Assembly (NCBI RefSeq): GCF_011764565.1
Contig: NZ_AP022871.1
Span: 5,456,320 to 5,520,319, forward strand
Length of the DNA: 64,000 nt
Reading direction: 5' to 3'
DNA from: Phytohabitans suffuscus
Lineage (GTDB): Bacteria > Actinomycetota > Actinomycetes > Mycobacteriales > Micromonosporaceae
Shown here: in pieces, positions 34,931-46,081 of the stretch
How the letters are laid out: every line of letters begins with the position of its first letter
How positions within the stretch are numbered: the stretch's first letter is position 1
Translations under genes and position numbers: made by a program
Notes under the pieces: generated by a model
What the model was told of the DNA's origin: nothing
Seen by the model: only the letters and a program-made list of their open reading frames with translations
Databases searched by the model: none

Positions 34931-34976
34931 GACCAGGGAGTCGATGGCGGGACACACCGCCCTGAGCTGCCTGGTC
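34931..34976. terminator. bidirectional terminator
   Basis: Nested complements GACCAGG/CCTGGTC and GGCGG/CCGCC lie between the lipoprotein and the convergent malic enzyme and reach into the malic enzyme stop. Confidence 0.55.
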
Positions 34977-36378
34977 AACCGGTGTGGCGGGGGCGGGCGG
35001 CGTCGCGGACGGCGGCGGCCACCGCGGGGGAGACGCGGGGGTCGAAGACGCTGGGGACGATCACGCTCGGGTTGATCCTCTCCTCGCCCACCACGTCGGC
35101 GATGGCGCGGGCGGCCGCGAGGGCCATGTCGTCGGTGAACTCCTCGGCGTGGGCGTCGAGCATGCCCCGGAAGACGCCGGGGAACGCCAGCACGTTGTTG
35201 ATCTGGTTGGGCTGGTCGGAGCGGCCGGTCGCCACCACGGCCGCGTGCCGGCGGGCCTCGCGCGGGTCGACCTCGGGGTCGGGGTTGGCGAGCGCGAACA
35301 CGATCGCGTTGGTCGCCATGCCCGCGATGTCGTCGCCGGTCAGCAGGTTGGGCGCGCTCACGCCGATGAAGACGTCCGCGCCCCGGATCGCGCCGGCCAG
35401 GTCACCGGAGTAGCCGCCGGAGTTGGTGTGCTCCGCCAGCCACTGCCAGGACGGGTTGAGGTCGGTCATGCCGCTGTGCAGGGCGCCCTTGCGGTCGTAC
35501 GCGATGATGTCGCCCACGCCCTGGCGCAGCAGCAGCTTCATGATGGCCGTACCCGCGGCCCCGGCCCCGGAGACGACCACCCGCACGTCCGTGAGCTGCT
35601 TGCCCACGACGCGCAGGGCGTTGGTGAGCGCGGCCAGGACGCAGATCGCGGTGCCGTGCTGGTCGTCGTGGAAGACCGGGATGTCCAGCTCCCGCCGCAG
35701 CCGCTCCTCGATCTCGAAGCACCGCGGCGCCGCGATGTCCTCCAGGTTGATGCCCCCGTACGCCGGCGCGATCGCCTTCACGATCCGCACGATCTCGTCG
35801 GTGTCCTGGGTGTCGAGCACGACCGGCCACGCGTCCACGCCGCCGAAGCGCTTGAAGAGCGCCGCCTTGCCCTCCATGACGGGCAGCGAGGCGGCCGGGC
35901 CGATGTTGCCGAGGCCGAGCACCGCGGTGCCGTCGGTGACCACGGCCACGGTGTTGCGCTTGATGGTGAGGCGGCGGGCGTCGCCCGGGTTCTCCGCGAT
36001 GGCGAGGCAGACCCGGGCCACACCCGGCGTGTACGCCCGGGAGAGCTCGTCGCGGTTGCGCAGGGCGACCTTCGACTGGACCTCGATCTTGCCGCCGAGG
36101 TGGAGCAGGAAGGTGCGGTCGGAGACCTTGTGCACCTCGACGCCGGGCAGCACCTCCAGCGCCTTGACCACGTGGTCGGCGTGGGCCGAGTCGGCGGTGT
36201 CGCAGGTGATGTCGACGGTCACCCGCAGGTGGTCGGAGTCGACCACGTCGAGTGCGGTGACGACGGCGCCGGCCTCGCCGACGCAGGTGGTCAGCCGGCC
36301 GATCGCCGACGCGTCCGCGGTGACGCTCACCCGGATGGTGATGGAGAAGCCGGCGCTGGGCAGGCGGGTCGTGGGCAC
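34975..36378 (-). CDS. NAD(P)-dependent malic enzyme with ACT domain
   Basis: Oxidatively decarboxylates malate to pyruvate. The 467-residue protein has an N-terminal ACT regulatory domain (about residues 10-85: GFSITIRVSVTADASAIGRL), the malic domain (SRAYTPGVARVCLAIAENPG, AVVTDGTAVLGLGNIGPAA, PVMEGKAALFKRFGGVDAWP) and the NAD-binding domain (VVSGAGAAGTAIMKLLLRQG, ANPDPEVDP). Catalytic Tyr and Lys are in the AYTPGVAR and GKAALFK segments. GTG at 36378 is picked for GAGGGG 6 bases upstream; another GTG lies 6 codons earlier. Divergent from hflX. Confidence 0.92.
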   Translation of the reverse strand: MPTTRLPSAGFSITIRVSVTADASAIGRLTTCVGEAGAVVTALDVVDSDHLRVTVDITCDTADSAHADHVVKALEVLPGVEVHKVSDRTFLLHLGGKIEVQSKVALRNRDELSRAYTPGVARVCLAIAENPGDARRLTIKRNTVAVVTDGTAVLGLGNIGPAASLPVMEGKAALFKRFGGVDAWPVVLDTQDTDEIVRIVKAIAPAYGGINLEDIAAPRCFEIEERLRRELDIPVFHDDQHGTAICVLAALTNALRVVGKQLTDVRVVVSGAGAAGTAIMKLLLRQGVGDIIAYDRKGALHSGMTDLNPSWQWLAEHTNSGGYSGDLAGAIRGADVFIGVSAPNLLTGDDIAGMATNAIVFALANPDPEVDPREARRHAAVVATGRSDQPNQINNVLAFPGVFRGMLDAHAEEFTDDMALAAARAIADVVGEERINPSVIVPSVFDPRVSPAVAAAVRDAARPRHTG

Positions 36379-36574
36379 GTTGATCCCCTCGGGCACTCCG
36401 CACCGATCGCGGCTTCGCGGGCGCGAGGCGGCGACCGGCGCCAAGAATAAGGAACTGAACGGTCATGCCATTCTTACCCCGGTGGCGACTGGGCATTTAA
36501 CCCAGGTGCGTCCGGCTCGCCGGCGTGACACCATTGAGAGCCTGACCAAACGGACTCTGACCAGGGAGACGAGC

Positions 36575-37990
36575 TTGCAGGACGTCGTTCTCATGAGCGA
36601 AAGCGAAGACGCCACGACGGGTGAGCTGGAGCTTGAGGACCGAAACGCACTGCGCCGGGTCGCCGGCCTGTCGACCGAGCTCACCGATGTCACCGAGGTC
36701 GAATACCGGCGGCTGAGGCTCGAGCGCGTGGTGCTTGTCGGTGTGTGGACCGAGGGCACGGTCACCGACGCGGAAAACTCGCTCACCGAGCTGGCCGCGC
36801 TCGCCGAGACCGCCGGCTCCCAGGTGCTCGAAGGGGTGATCCAGCGGCGTGGCCGGCCCGACCCGGCCACCTACGTCGGGCGAGGCAAGGTCGACGAGCT
36901 GGGCTCGGTGGTCGAGTCGAGCGGCGCCGACACGGTGATCTGCGACGGTGAGCTCTCCCCGTCCCAGCTGCGCAACCTGGAGCAGCGCACCAAGGTCAAG
37001 GTGATCGACCGCACCGCGCTGATCCTCGACATCTTCGCCCAGCACGCCAAGAGCAAGGAGGGCAAGGCGCAGGTCGAGCTGGCCCAGCTCGAATACCTGC
37101 TGCCCCGCCTGCGCGGTTGGGGTGAGGCGCTCTCCCGCCAGTCCGGCGGCAGCGCCCGGGGTGGCGGTGCCGGCGGCGGCGTGGGCCTGCGCGGTCCCGG
37201 TGAGACCAAGCTCGAGACCGACCGCCGGCGCATCCGCACCCGGATCGCGCGGCTGCGCCGCGAGATCAAGGGCATGCGCACCACCCGCCTGACCATGCGC
37301 GCCAGCCGCGCCCGTAACTCCATCCCCGCGATCGCCATCGCCGGCTACACCAACGCGGGCAAGTCCAGCCTGCTCAACCGGCTGACCGGCGCGGGCGTGC
37401 TGGTGGAGGACGCGCTCTTCGCCACGCTCGACCCGACCACGCGGCGGGCCGAGACGCCCGACGGGCGGGTCTACACGCTCTCCGACACGGTCGGGTTCGT
37501 CCGGCACCTGCCGCACCAGATCGTCGAGGCGTTCCGCTCCACGCTCGAAGAGGTGGCCGAGGCCGACCTCGTCGTCCACGTGGTCGACGGGGCCCACCCC
37601 GACCCCGAGGAGCAGGTACGGGCGGTGCGCGAGGTGCTCGCCGAGGTGGGCGCCGACACGCTGCCCGAGCTGCTCGTGGTCAACAAGGCCGACGCGGCCG
37701 GCGAGGAGACCCTCCTGCGGCTCAAGCGCGCCTGGCCGGACGCGGTCCTCGTCTCCGCCCGCACCGGGCAGGGCATCGACGACCTCCGTGCCGCCATCGA
37801 GGCGCGGCTGCCGGTGCCGGCGGTGGAGCTGGCGGTCGTCGTGCCGTACGACCGGGGTGAGCTGGTGGCGCGCATCCATCGACGGGGTGAGGTGCTCTCG
37901 GCCAGCCACACCGGCCGCGGCACCGAGCTTCGGGTGCGGGTCGACCAGGCACTGGCCGCGGAGTTGGCGCCGTTCGTGCACGCCGAGTGA
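36575..37990 (+). CDS. hflX: GTPase HflX
   Basis: A ribosome-associated GTPase that splits stalled or hibernating 70S ribosomes under stress. Of 471 residues, about 80-175 form the glycine-rich HflX N domain (GRPDPATYVGRGKVDEL, DGELSPSQLRNLEQR), followed by a GGSARGGGAGGGVGLRGPGE linker and the G domain: G1 GYTNAGKSSLLNRLTGA, G3 SDTVGFVRHLPHQ, G4 VNKADAAG. TTG at 36575 has AGGGAG 6 bases upstream and is preferred over the ATG 6 codons later. The stop overlaps a GTG in another frame, but the next gene probably starts at 38041. Confidence 0.93.
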   Translation: MQDVVLMSESEDATTGELELEDRNALRRVAGLSTELTDVTEVEYRRLRLERVVLVGVWTEGTVTDAENSLTELAALAETAGSQVLEGVIQRRGRPDPATYVGRGKVDELGSVVESSGADTVICDGELSPSQLRNLEQRTKVKVIDRTALILDIFAQHAKSKEGKAQVELAQLEYLLPRLRGWGEALSRQSGGSARGGGAGGGVGLRGPGETKLETDRRRIRTRIARLRREIKGMRTTRLTMRASRARNSIPAIAIAGYTNAGKSSLLNRLTGAGVLVEDALFATLDPTTRRAETPDGRVYTLSDTVGFVRHLPHQIVEAFRSTLEEVAEADLVVHVVDGAHPDPEEQVRAVREVLAEVGADTLPELLVVNKADAAGEETLLRLKRAWPDAVLVSARTGQGIDDLRAAIEARLPVPAVELAVVVPYDRGELVARIHRRGEVLSASHTGRGTELRVRVDQALAAELAPFVHAE

Positions 37991-38040
37991 CGAAACATAG
38001 CGTTACCCACGGGACGCGAAAGGCGTGCGACACTAATCTG

Positions 38041-39594
38041 ATGCGTCGTTTGGTGTCCTCGGTGGTGGTTGCGCTGGGCTTGGTCGGCACCGGTCTGGCC
38101 ATCTCCCCGGCGCCCGCTCTGGCCGCCGGTAAGAAGATCTGCACCATCGAGGACTCCAAGCTCGACGAGTTGTCCGGGCTCGTGGCCACCAGCGGCGGAT
38201 ACATCACGATCAACGACAGCAGCAACTCGTCCAACCGCAAGCGCGTCTTCTACCTCGACGCCAAGTGCAACGTCACCAAGAGCGTGCAGTACAGCGGCGG
38301 CGGCCCGCGCGACACCGAGGACCTCGCGGTCTCGCCCGACGGCAAGACACTCTGGATCGCCGACACGGGCGACAACCCCGAGTCCAGCGAGCGGCGCAGC
38401 AGCGTGGCACTGTGGACGATGCCGATCGGCGGCGGGTCGCGCCCGGTGCTCCACCGGGTCTCCTACCCCGGCGGCAAGAACCACGACGCCGAGGCGCTGC
38501 TCATCGGCGCCGGCAACACGCCGATCATCATCACCAAGACCGCGAGCAAGGCCGAGCTGTACAGCCCCACCGCGGCGCTCAAGGCCGACAACGAGACGCC
38601 GGTCCCGCTCAAGAAGGTCGGCGAGGTCACGCTCCCCAAGACCGAGACCGACAACCCGTTCGGCGCGGTGGGGCGCCTCACCGTCACCGGCGCGGCCCGC
38701 GCGCCCGACGGCAGCAGGGTCGTCCTGCGCACCTATGCCGACGCGTTTGAGTACGACGTGGTCGACGGCGACGTGGTCAAGGCGCTCACCACCGGCGAGC
38801 CGCGCTCGACCCCGCTCGACAGCGACCAGTTCGGCGAGGCGATCACCTACAGCCCCGACGGCAAGACCTTCGTCACCGTCTCCGACCTGGGCAACCTCGG
38901 CGACGAGGTGGCCAACGACATGTTCCGCTACACGCCGTCGCAGGCCAAGGCGAAGGAGCCGGTCGCGGCCGACGTGCAGGGCGGCACCAGCGGCGGCACG
39001 GGACGGTCGTGGACCGACGACCTGACGATCGGCGACATCACCTACATGGTGGGTGCGGTCGGCCTGCTCGGCGCGGTCCTGGTGGGCGCGGGGATCTTCG
39101 GCATCCTGCGGGCCCGCCGCCGCGCGGCCGCCGAGCCGGCGCCGCTCAAGGGTGGCCTGCGCGACAGCCCGTCCGGCTCGATCGGGCGCCAGTCGGTGCC
39201 CGGCGCCGCGGGCGTGGCTTCGGCTTCGGCGTCGGTGTCGGTCGACAAGGCCGGCGGGTACGACGAGGCGAGCTGGGACCGCCGGCCGGGCGGCTACGAC
39301 GACGGCTACCGCTCCGGCCGCCCCGACGACGACTACCAGCCCGCCGGCACCACGTACGGGTCGGGCCGCCCCGCGTCCTCCGGCGGCGGTGGCGTCTACG
39401 GCGGCTCCGGCCCCAAGGGCGGCGGCGTGTACGGCGGTGGCAACGGTGGCGGCGGTGGCGGCGTGTACGGCGGCGGTGGCGGCCAGGGCCGGGCGCCGCA
39501 GGGCCCGCCGGTCACGGGCGGCACCTACTCGTCGGGCGGTGTCTACGGCCGTCCACAGGGCGGCGGCACCTACCCGCCCGACGAGGGCTACTGA
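38041..39594 (+). CDS. secreted, membrane-anchored beta-propeller-like protein
   Basis: A 517-residue exported protein. Residues 1-29 are a signal peptide (MRRLVSSVVVALGLVG to ALAAG). Residues 30-325 contain repeated blade-like segments (LSGLVATSGGYITINDSSN, DTEDLAVSPDGKTLWIADTGD, NHDAEALLIGAGNTPIII, GEAITYSPDGKTFVTVSDLG). One membrane helix (about 338-360, MVGAVGLLGAVLVGAGIFG) is followed by a cytoplasmic tail rich in Gly and Tyr (GGGVYGG repeats), a low-complexity region. Function not known. ATG at 38041 follows TAATCT closely, so translation may be leaderless. Confidence 0.78.
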   Translation: MRRLVSSVVVALGLVGTGLAISPAPALAAGKKICTIEDSKLDELSGLVATSGGYITINDSSNSSNRKRVFYLDAKCNVTKSVQYSGGGPRDTEDLAVSPDGKTLWIADTGDNPESSERRSSVALWTMPIGGGSRPVLHRVSYPGGKNHDAEALLIGAGNTPIIITKTASKAELYSPTAALKADNETPVPLKKVGEVTLPKTETDNPFGAVGRLTVTGAARAPDGSRVVLRTYADAFEYDVVDGDVVKALTTGEPRSTPLDSDQFGEAITYSPDGKTFVTVSDLGNLGDEVANDMFRYTPSQAKAKEPVAADVQGGTSGGTGRSWTDDLTIGDITYMVGAVGLLGAVLVGAGIFGILRARRRAAAEPAPLKGGLRDSPSGSIGRQSVPGAAGVASASASVSVDKAGGYDEASWDRRPGGYDDGYRSGRPDDDYQPAGTTYGSGRPASSGGGGVYGGSGPKGGGVYGGGNGGGGGGVYGGGGGQGRAPQGPPVTGGTYSSGGVYGRPQGGGTYPPDEGY

Positions 39595-39603
39595 CCGGCT
39601 CTC

Positions 39604-40401
39604 CTACTTCACGCGGCGCAGGACGGCCACGACGCGGCCGAGGATGGTGGCGTCGTCGCCGGGGATCGGGTCGAAGGCCGAGTTTTGCGGCATCAGCCAC
39701 ACGTGCCCGTCCTTGCGGCGGTATGTCTTGACGGTCGCCTCGCCCTCGATCATCGCGGCCACGATCTCGCCCGCGTTGGCGGTCGGCTGCTGCCGCACGA
39801 CCACCCAGTCGCCGTCACAGATCGCCGCCTCGACCATCGAGTCGCCCTTGACCTGGAGCATGAAGACCTCGCCCTCGCCGACCAGCTCGCGCGGCAGCGG
39901 GAAGACGTCTTCGACGGCCTGCTCGGCGAGGATCGGACCACCCGCGGCGATGCGGCCCAGCATCGGCACGTACGCCGGGGCGGGGCGCGCCGCCCGCGCG
40001 GTCTCGTCGTCGAGCAGCTCGCTCGGCGGCCGCACGTCGACGGCGCGGGGCCGGTTGGGGTCGCGGCGCAGGAAGCCCTTACGCTCCAGCTCCTTGAGCT
40101 GGTAGGCCACGCTCGACGGGGAGACCAGCCCGACCGCTTCGCCGATCTCGCGCACGCTCGGCGGGTATCCGTAGCGCTCCACCCAGTCGCGGATGAACTC
40201 GAGGATCCGCCGCTGCCGGGCGGTCAGGTCGGCCGTCACCAGGTCGGGGAAGGAGCTGACCACCGGCGTGACGGCGCGCAGCGCAGGCGCGTCGGCGCTC
40301 CGGGAACGGGCCGGGCTACGCCGTCGCGTGCCGGCCGCCGCCGTAGCCTTGGCGCTCTTCTGCTGGGTCGGCGCTTGCCGCCCTCGCTCGTCGGTGGGCA
40401 C
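39604..40401 (-). CDS. lexA: SOS repressor LexA
   Basis: Represses SOS genes and cleaves itself when RecA filaments form. The 265-residue protein has an N-terminal Arg/Ala-rich extension of about 55 residues, a winged helix (LTARQRRILEFIRDWVERYGYPPSVREIG), the Ala-Gly cleavage site in RIAAGGPI at about 151, the catalytic Ser in GDSMV at about 186 and Lys in ATVKTYRR at about 224. All three are present. Its own promoter region has an SOS-like site, and it is divergent from the LysM gene. ATG at 40401. Confidence 0.97.
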   Translation of the reverse strand: MPTDERGRQAPTQQKSAKATAAAGTRRRSPARSRSADAPALRAVTPVVSSFPDLVTADLTARQRRILEFIRDWVERYGYPPSVREIGEAVGLVSPSSVAYQLKELERKGFLRRDPNRPRAVDVRPPSELLDDETARAARPAPAYVPMLGRIAAGGPILAEQAVEDVFPLPRELVGEGEVFMLQVKGDSMVEAAICDGDWVVVRQQPTANAGEIVAAMIEGEATVKTYRRKDGHVWLMPQNSAFDPIPGDDATILGRVVAVLRRVK

Positions 40402-40564
40402 GGGTCTGTCCTCCCTGGTCGCGGTGGTGCTTCGCGGTGCGCGTGGAACTTCGCGGTGCGCGGTGGTGCCAGCTGGTGCCGAACCCGGATCGGCGCTCTA
40501 TGCGGGGATAGTGCCGCGGTGCCCCGGATCGGTGGACTCACCGTATCGGCAAGATTGGCCAGTT

Positions 40565-40672
40565 TCAAACATCTGTACGACCTGAGTGTCGGCGTGTCGT
40601 GCGTCGGCTCTCGACATCGCACAGATGTTCTGGTAGACCATCGTACGTCCGTTCGATCGAACTGCCGTTCGA
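40565..40672. promoter_or_regulatory. cluster of four SOS boxes between lexA and the LysM gene
   Basis: Against the LexA site TCGAACRNRYGTTYGA: 40565-40580 TCAAACATCTGTACGA (13/16), 40617-40632 TCGCACAGATGTTCTG (13/16), 40641-40656 TCGTACGTCCGTTCGA (14/16) and 40657-40672 TCGAACTGCCGTTCGA (14/16, fully symmetric arms). The last two abut. Together they could give strong repression of the LysM gene and autoregulation of lexA. Confidence 0.7.
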
Positions 40673-40703
40673 TCAGACGTCAGGCCAATCGATGGGGGCC
40701 GGT

Positions 40704-41129
40704 ATGCACGCGATGGGGGCAGGGGCCGCGGTGAGCGCGGGGAGTGCCGGGGGCGCCTCGGGTGTGCTCGCGGTGGCGTCGGCGGCGGGCGTGATGGTGC
40801 CGGCGCGCGGCGGGCGGGCGGGAGGCGGCACGCGGCGCGCGGCCAAGCCGAGGCTGCGGCTCACCCGGCGGGGGCGGGCCGTGGTGTTCGCGTTCTTCCT
40901 CCTGCTCGCCGCGACGGTGGTCACACTCGCCGCGACCGCCTCCCGGGCCGCCGACCCGCCGACCACGCCACCGACCGCCGTCGTGCAGAAGGGCGACACG
41001 CTCTGGTCGATCGTCGACCGCCACGACCTCAGGGGTGACCGGGCCGCGGCGATCGAGGAGATCCGCCGCCTCAACGCCCTGGACGACTACACCATCTACG
41101 CCGGCCAGGAGCTGAGGCTCCCGCGCTGA
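40704..41129 (+). CDS. LysM protein, likely SOS-induced division suppressor
   Basis: A 141-residue membrane protein: a cytoplasmic Ala/Gly-rich start, one helix (about 62-84, AVVFAFFLLLAATVVTLAA) and an external LysM domain (QKGDTLWSIVDRHDLRGDRAA, LNALDDYTIYAGQELRLP). LysM binds peptidoglycan. It is divergent from lexA, as are mycobacterial Rv2719c and B. subtilis YneA, both SOS-induced inhibitors of cell division; by position and domain this is their counterpart (inference). ATG at 40704 is chosen because GGGGGCC lies in front and because the SOS boxes then lie upstream. Starts at 40692 and 40713 are possible. Confidence 0.82.
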   Translation: MHAMGAGAAVSAGSAGGASGVLAVASAAGVMVPARGGRAGGGTRRAAKPRLRLTRRGRAVVFAFFLLLAATVVTLAATASRAADPPTTPPTAVVQKGDTLWSIVDRHDLRGDRAAAIEEIRRLNALDDYTIYAGQELRLPR

Positions 41130-41248
41130 CCCCCGCCTGCCCGGGCGCAGATCCCGGGGATCTCCATGAGACCCACGACACTGCGACACCCAAGCGGCAG
41201 GAATGACGTTGAGCTTGCGTCAGCGCGTCCGCTGGCCTAACGTCGAAC

Positions 41249-41264
41249 CCCTAGATGTAGTAGT
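41249..41264. promoter_or_regulatory. candidate NrdR box
   Basis: CCCTAGATGTAGTAG resembles the CTAnATsTAG core of NrdR boxes and lies 170 bp before nrdR. Only one such site was seen; the typical tandem pair was not. Confidence 0.3.
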
Positions 41265-41431
41265 TACAAGGGTGTAAGTCATCCACAGGTTGGGTTTCGC
41301 TCCTCACAGCTTTCCCACACGTCATGCACAGCCGTGTCCACAGGCCGTGGCGCTCGGCTGGGTATCGGTGTGCGCGAAAGCTGTCGTACGGGGCACTTAA
41401 CCTTTCAGGGATGCCGAAAGGAGGTGTGTCG

Positions 41432-41956
41432 ATGCGCTGCCCATACTGTCGGCACGCCGACTCACGCGTCGTCGACTCGCGAGAGGCCGACGACGGCCAG
41501 CTGATCCGCCGCCGCCGGGCCTGTCCCGAGTGTGGCAAGCGGTTCACGACCGTCGAAGAGGCGGTGCTGGCCGTGGTCAAGCGCAGCGGGGTGACCGAGC
41601 CGTTCAGCCGGACGAAGATCAGCGGTGGCGTGCGCAAGGCGTGTCAGGGGCGGCCGGTCGACGAGGACGCGATCGCGCTCCTCGCCCAGAAGGTCGAGGA
41701 GACCGTCCGGGCGCGCGGCGCCGCCGAGATTCCCAGCCACGAGGTCGGCCTGGCCATCCTGGGGCCGCTGCGCGAGCTGGACGAGGTGGCTTACCTGCGG
41801 TTCGCGAGCGTCTACCGGTCGTTCGAGTCGCTGGGCGACTTCGAGCGCGAGATCGCGTCACTGCGCGCGGCCGCGGCGGCGCGGGAGGGCGCTGGGCGGG
41901 CTGAGGGCGCGGGTCGCCCTCAGGTGCCCGAGCCGGCCGGCGGGCGGGCCCAGTAG
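41432..41956 (+). CDS. nrdR: transcriptional repressor NrdR
   Basis: Zinc-finger/ATP-cone repressor of ribonucleotide reductase genes. The 174-residue protein has the four-Cys finger MRCPYC...CPECGKRF (first pair at 3 and 6, second at about 31 and 34), the ATP-cone domain (VVKRSGVTEPFSRTKISGG, YLRFASVYRSF) and an acidic Ala/Gly tail. GAAAGGAGGTG sits before the ATG. The gene lies 41 bp before nrdJ, which it should control together with its own promoter. Confidence 0.96.
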   Translation: MRCPYCRHADSRVVDSREADDGQLIRRRRACPECGKRFTTVEEAVLAVVKRSGVTEPFSRTKISGGVRKACQGRPVDEDAIALLAQKVEETVRARGAAEIPSHEVGLAILGPLRELDEVAYLRFASVYRSFESLGDFEREIASLRAAAAAREGAGRAEGAGRPQVPEPAGGRAQ

Positions 41957-41997
41957 TTCTTCGGTTTTGATCTTTAAGGGTTTGGTTCCGAGGGGGC

Positions 41998-44832
<2,835 letters not shown>

Positions 44833-44848
44833 CGTACGAGGGTCGGTG

Positions 44849-44878
44849 ACCGCCCGAGCCCAGCCAGGCTTGGGCGGT
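44849..44878 (+). terminator. nrdJ terminator hairpin
   Basis: ACCGCCC/GGGCGGT with an inner AGCC/GGCT, separated by a single mismatched pair and a 6-nt loop, 17 bp past the nrdJ stop. Confidence 0.6.
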
Positions 44879-44915
44879 CGCCGCGGTCCGGTGCGACGCT
44901 CGGACGACGGCCCTT

Positions 44916-45365
44916 GTCGACCGTGACCGTCTGCGCCACTTCCTGGCCTCGGTCAGCCCTTCGCGCGCGCAGGTCGTAGCCGAGGACGGCGGCTGGTCGA
45001 TCTTCATTCCCGGGCTGCCGCTCGCCGCCGACGGCCTCTCCCTCGACGAGGCGGTCGACGACATGGTCCTCGCCCTTCGGGAGTATGCCGAGGACTGGCA
45101 GGAGCGGTTGCTCGACGCCCCCAACCATGCCGGCAACTGGGGCCTGGTCCAGCTGGTGAGCCTCAGCGACGACGATCAGCACGTCACCTACGAGCTGACT
45201 CTGTCGGACGGCCGCGTCCTGCGGACAAGGGTCTCCCATCCCGTTGACCGGACCACCTACGGGCCGAGCATCTGGAGCCATATCCTCCGGGACCAGCTCG
45301 ATGTCACCAACGCGGTGTTCTGGGCCGTGGCTCGGCTGAACCGCTACTGGACTGAAGGATCCTGA
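44916..45365 (+). pseudogene. toxin-antitoxin remnant: Phd-type antitoxin C-terminus fused to a toxin-like segment
   Basis: An open frame lacking any good start codon encodes two pieces. The first (VDRDRLRHFLASVSPSRAQV, GLPLAADGLSLDEAVDDMV, LREYAEDWQERLLDAPNHAG) resembles the C-terminal half of actinomycete Phd/prevent-host-death antitoxins; their N-terminal DNA-binding half is missing. It runs straight into YELTLSDGRVLRTRVSHPVD and YGPSIWSHILRDQLDVTNAV, which resembles the small toxin-like proteins usually encoded just downstream. An internal deletion that fused the two genes, with loss of the 5' part, fits best. The identification rests on remembered family patterns. An ATG at 45063 could give a 100-residue product. 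Confidence 0.45.
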
Positions 45366-45399
45366 GGATCGGCCGTCCGGGCGGCCATCCTGTCGAGGA

Positions 45400-45849
45400 T
45401 CAGGTGGCGCGGGTCAGGTGCATGTGCCAGTTGGTCTCCCACTCGCCGCCCTCCAGGGCGAACGCCTGCTGCCAGTGCGCCGAGTCGGCCGTGATGCCGG
45501 ACCAGATGAAGCGGACCCGCACCGGCCGCCCCTCCCACACGTCCGTCCCGGTGAACTCGCCCACGCCGTCCTGGAAGCGCCCGACCACCGGCGGGTCCAT
45601 GCGGCCGGTGCGGCTGCTGACCCAGTGCAGCGACCACAGCCGCGCCGCCGGGTCGTACGCGCGCAGCGTGGCGCCGCGCCAGCCCTTGGTGGGGAAGACG
45701 ATCTCGTCGAAGTTGCCGGCGCCGTCGAAGAACGGCCGCGACACCGCCCGGCCGGGAAACTCCTCCCACTCGTCGCTGCCCGCCAGGCGCCGGGTCAGGT
45801 AGCGGTTGGCGACGTCCCAGGTGCCGACCAAGAAGTCGAAACTGTTCAT
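45400..45849 (-). CDS. DUF1579-like hypothetical protein
   Basis: A 149-residue soluble protein starting MNSFDFLVGTWDVANRYLTR with GRAVSRPFFDGAGNFDEIVF and WRGATLRAYDPAARLWSLHW, the pattern of DUF1579 or heme-lipocalin-like proteins of unknown role. No signal peptide. ATG at 45849; a longer reading to 46107 is open but unlikely. Isolated gene, divergent from the EamA transporter. Confidence 0.7.
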   Translation of the reverse strand: MNSFDFLVGTWDVANRYLTRRLAGSDEWEEFPGRAVSRPFFDGAGNFDEIVFPTKGWRGATLRAYDPAARLWSLHWVSSRTGRMDPPVVGRFQDGVGEFTGTDVWEGRPVRVRFIWSGITADSAHWQQAFALEGGEWETNWHMHLTRAT

Positions 45850-46024
45850 GCCGGCATCTTCGGGGTAGGCGGCTGACAACCGGTGGCAGGAACTCCGGTG
45901 AGGTTTCCCCGGGTACCGGCTAGGTTTGTCGCCGTGCGTCTCTGCGTGCTTCCTCCGCCCGCCCGCTAGCGGGCGGCCCCTCCACGAGCGATCCCGCCGC
46001 CGGACCCGCTGAGGTCCCGCGGTC

Positions 46025-46064
46025 GATGGTTGCCGCCCGCGTTCCCGCGGTCCCGTCAACCATC
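46025..46064 (+). promoter_or_regulatory. structured leader before the EamA transporter
   Basis: GATGGTTG (46025-46032) pairs with CAACCATC (46057-46064), enclosing a smaller CCGCG/CGCGG stem with a TTCC loop. A separate GCCCGCTAGCGGGC hairpin lies at about 45958-45972. The large stem ends 17 nt before the start. It could influence translation; no known riboswitch class fits. Confidence 0.3.
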
Positions 46065-46081
46065 CACAGTGGAGTCCTCGC

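Noticed and set aside
41957..41997. Cobalamin riboswitch before nrdJ
   Set aside because: The gap from nrdR is 41 nt, far too short, and no B12-box sequence is present. The gene uses B12, so repression by B12 would not be expected.
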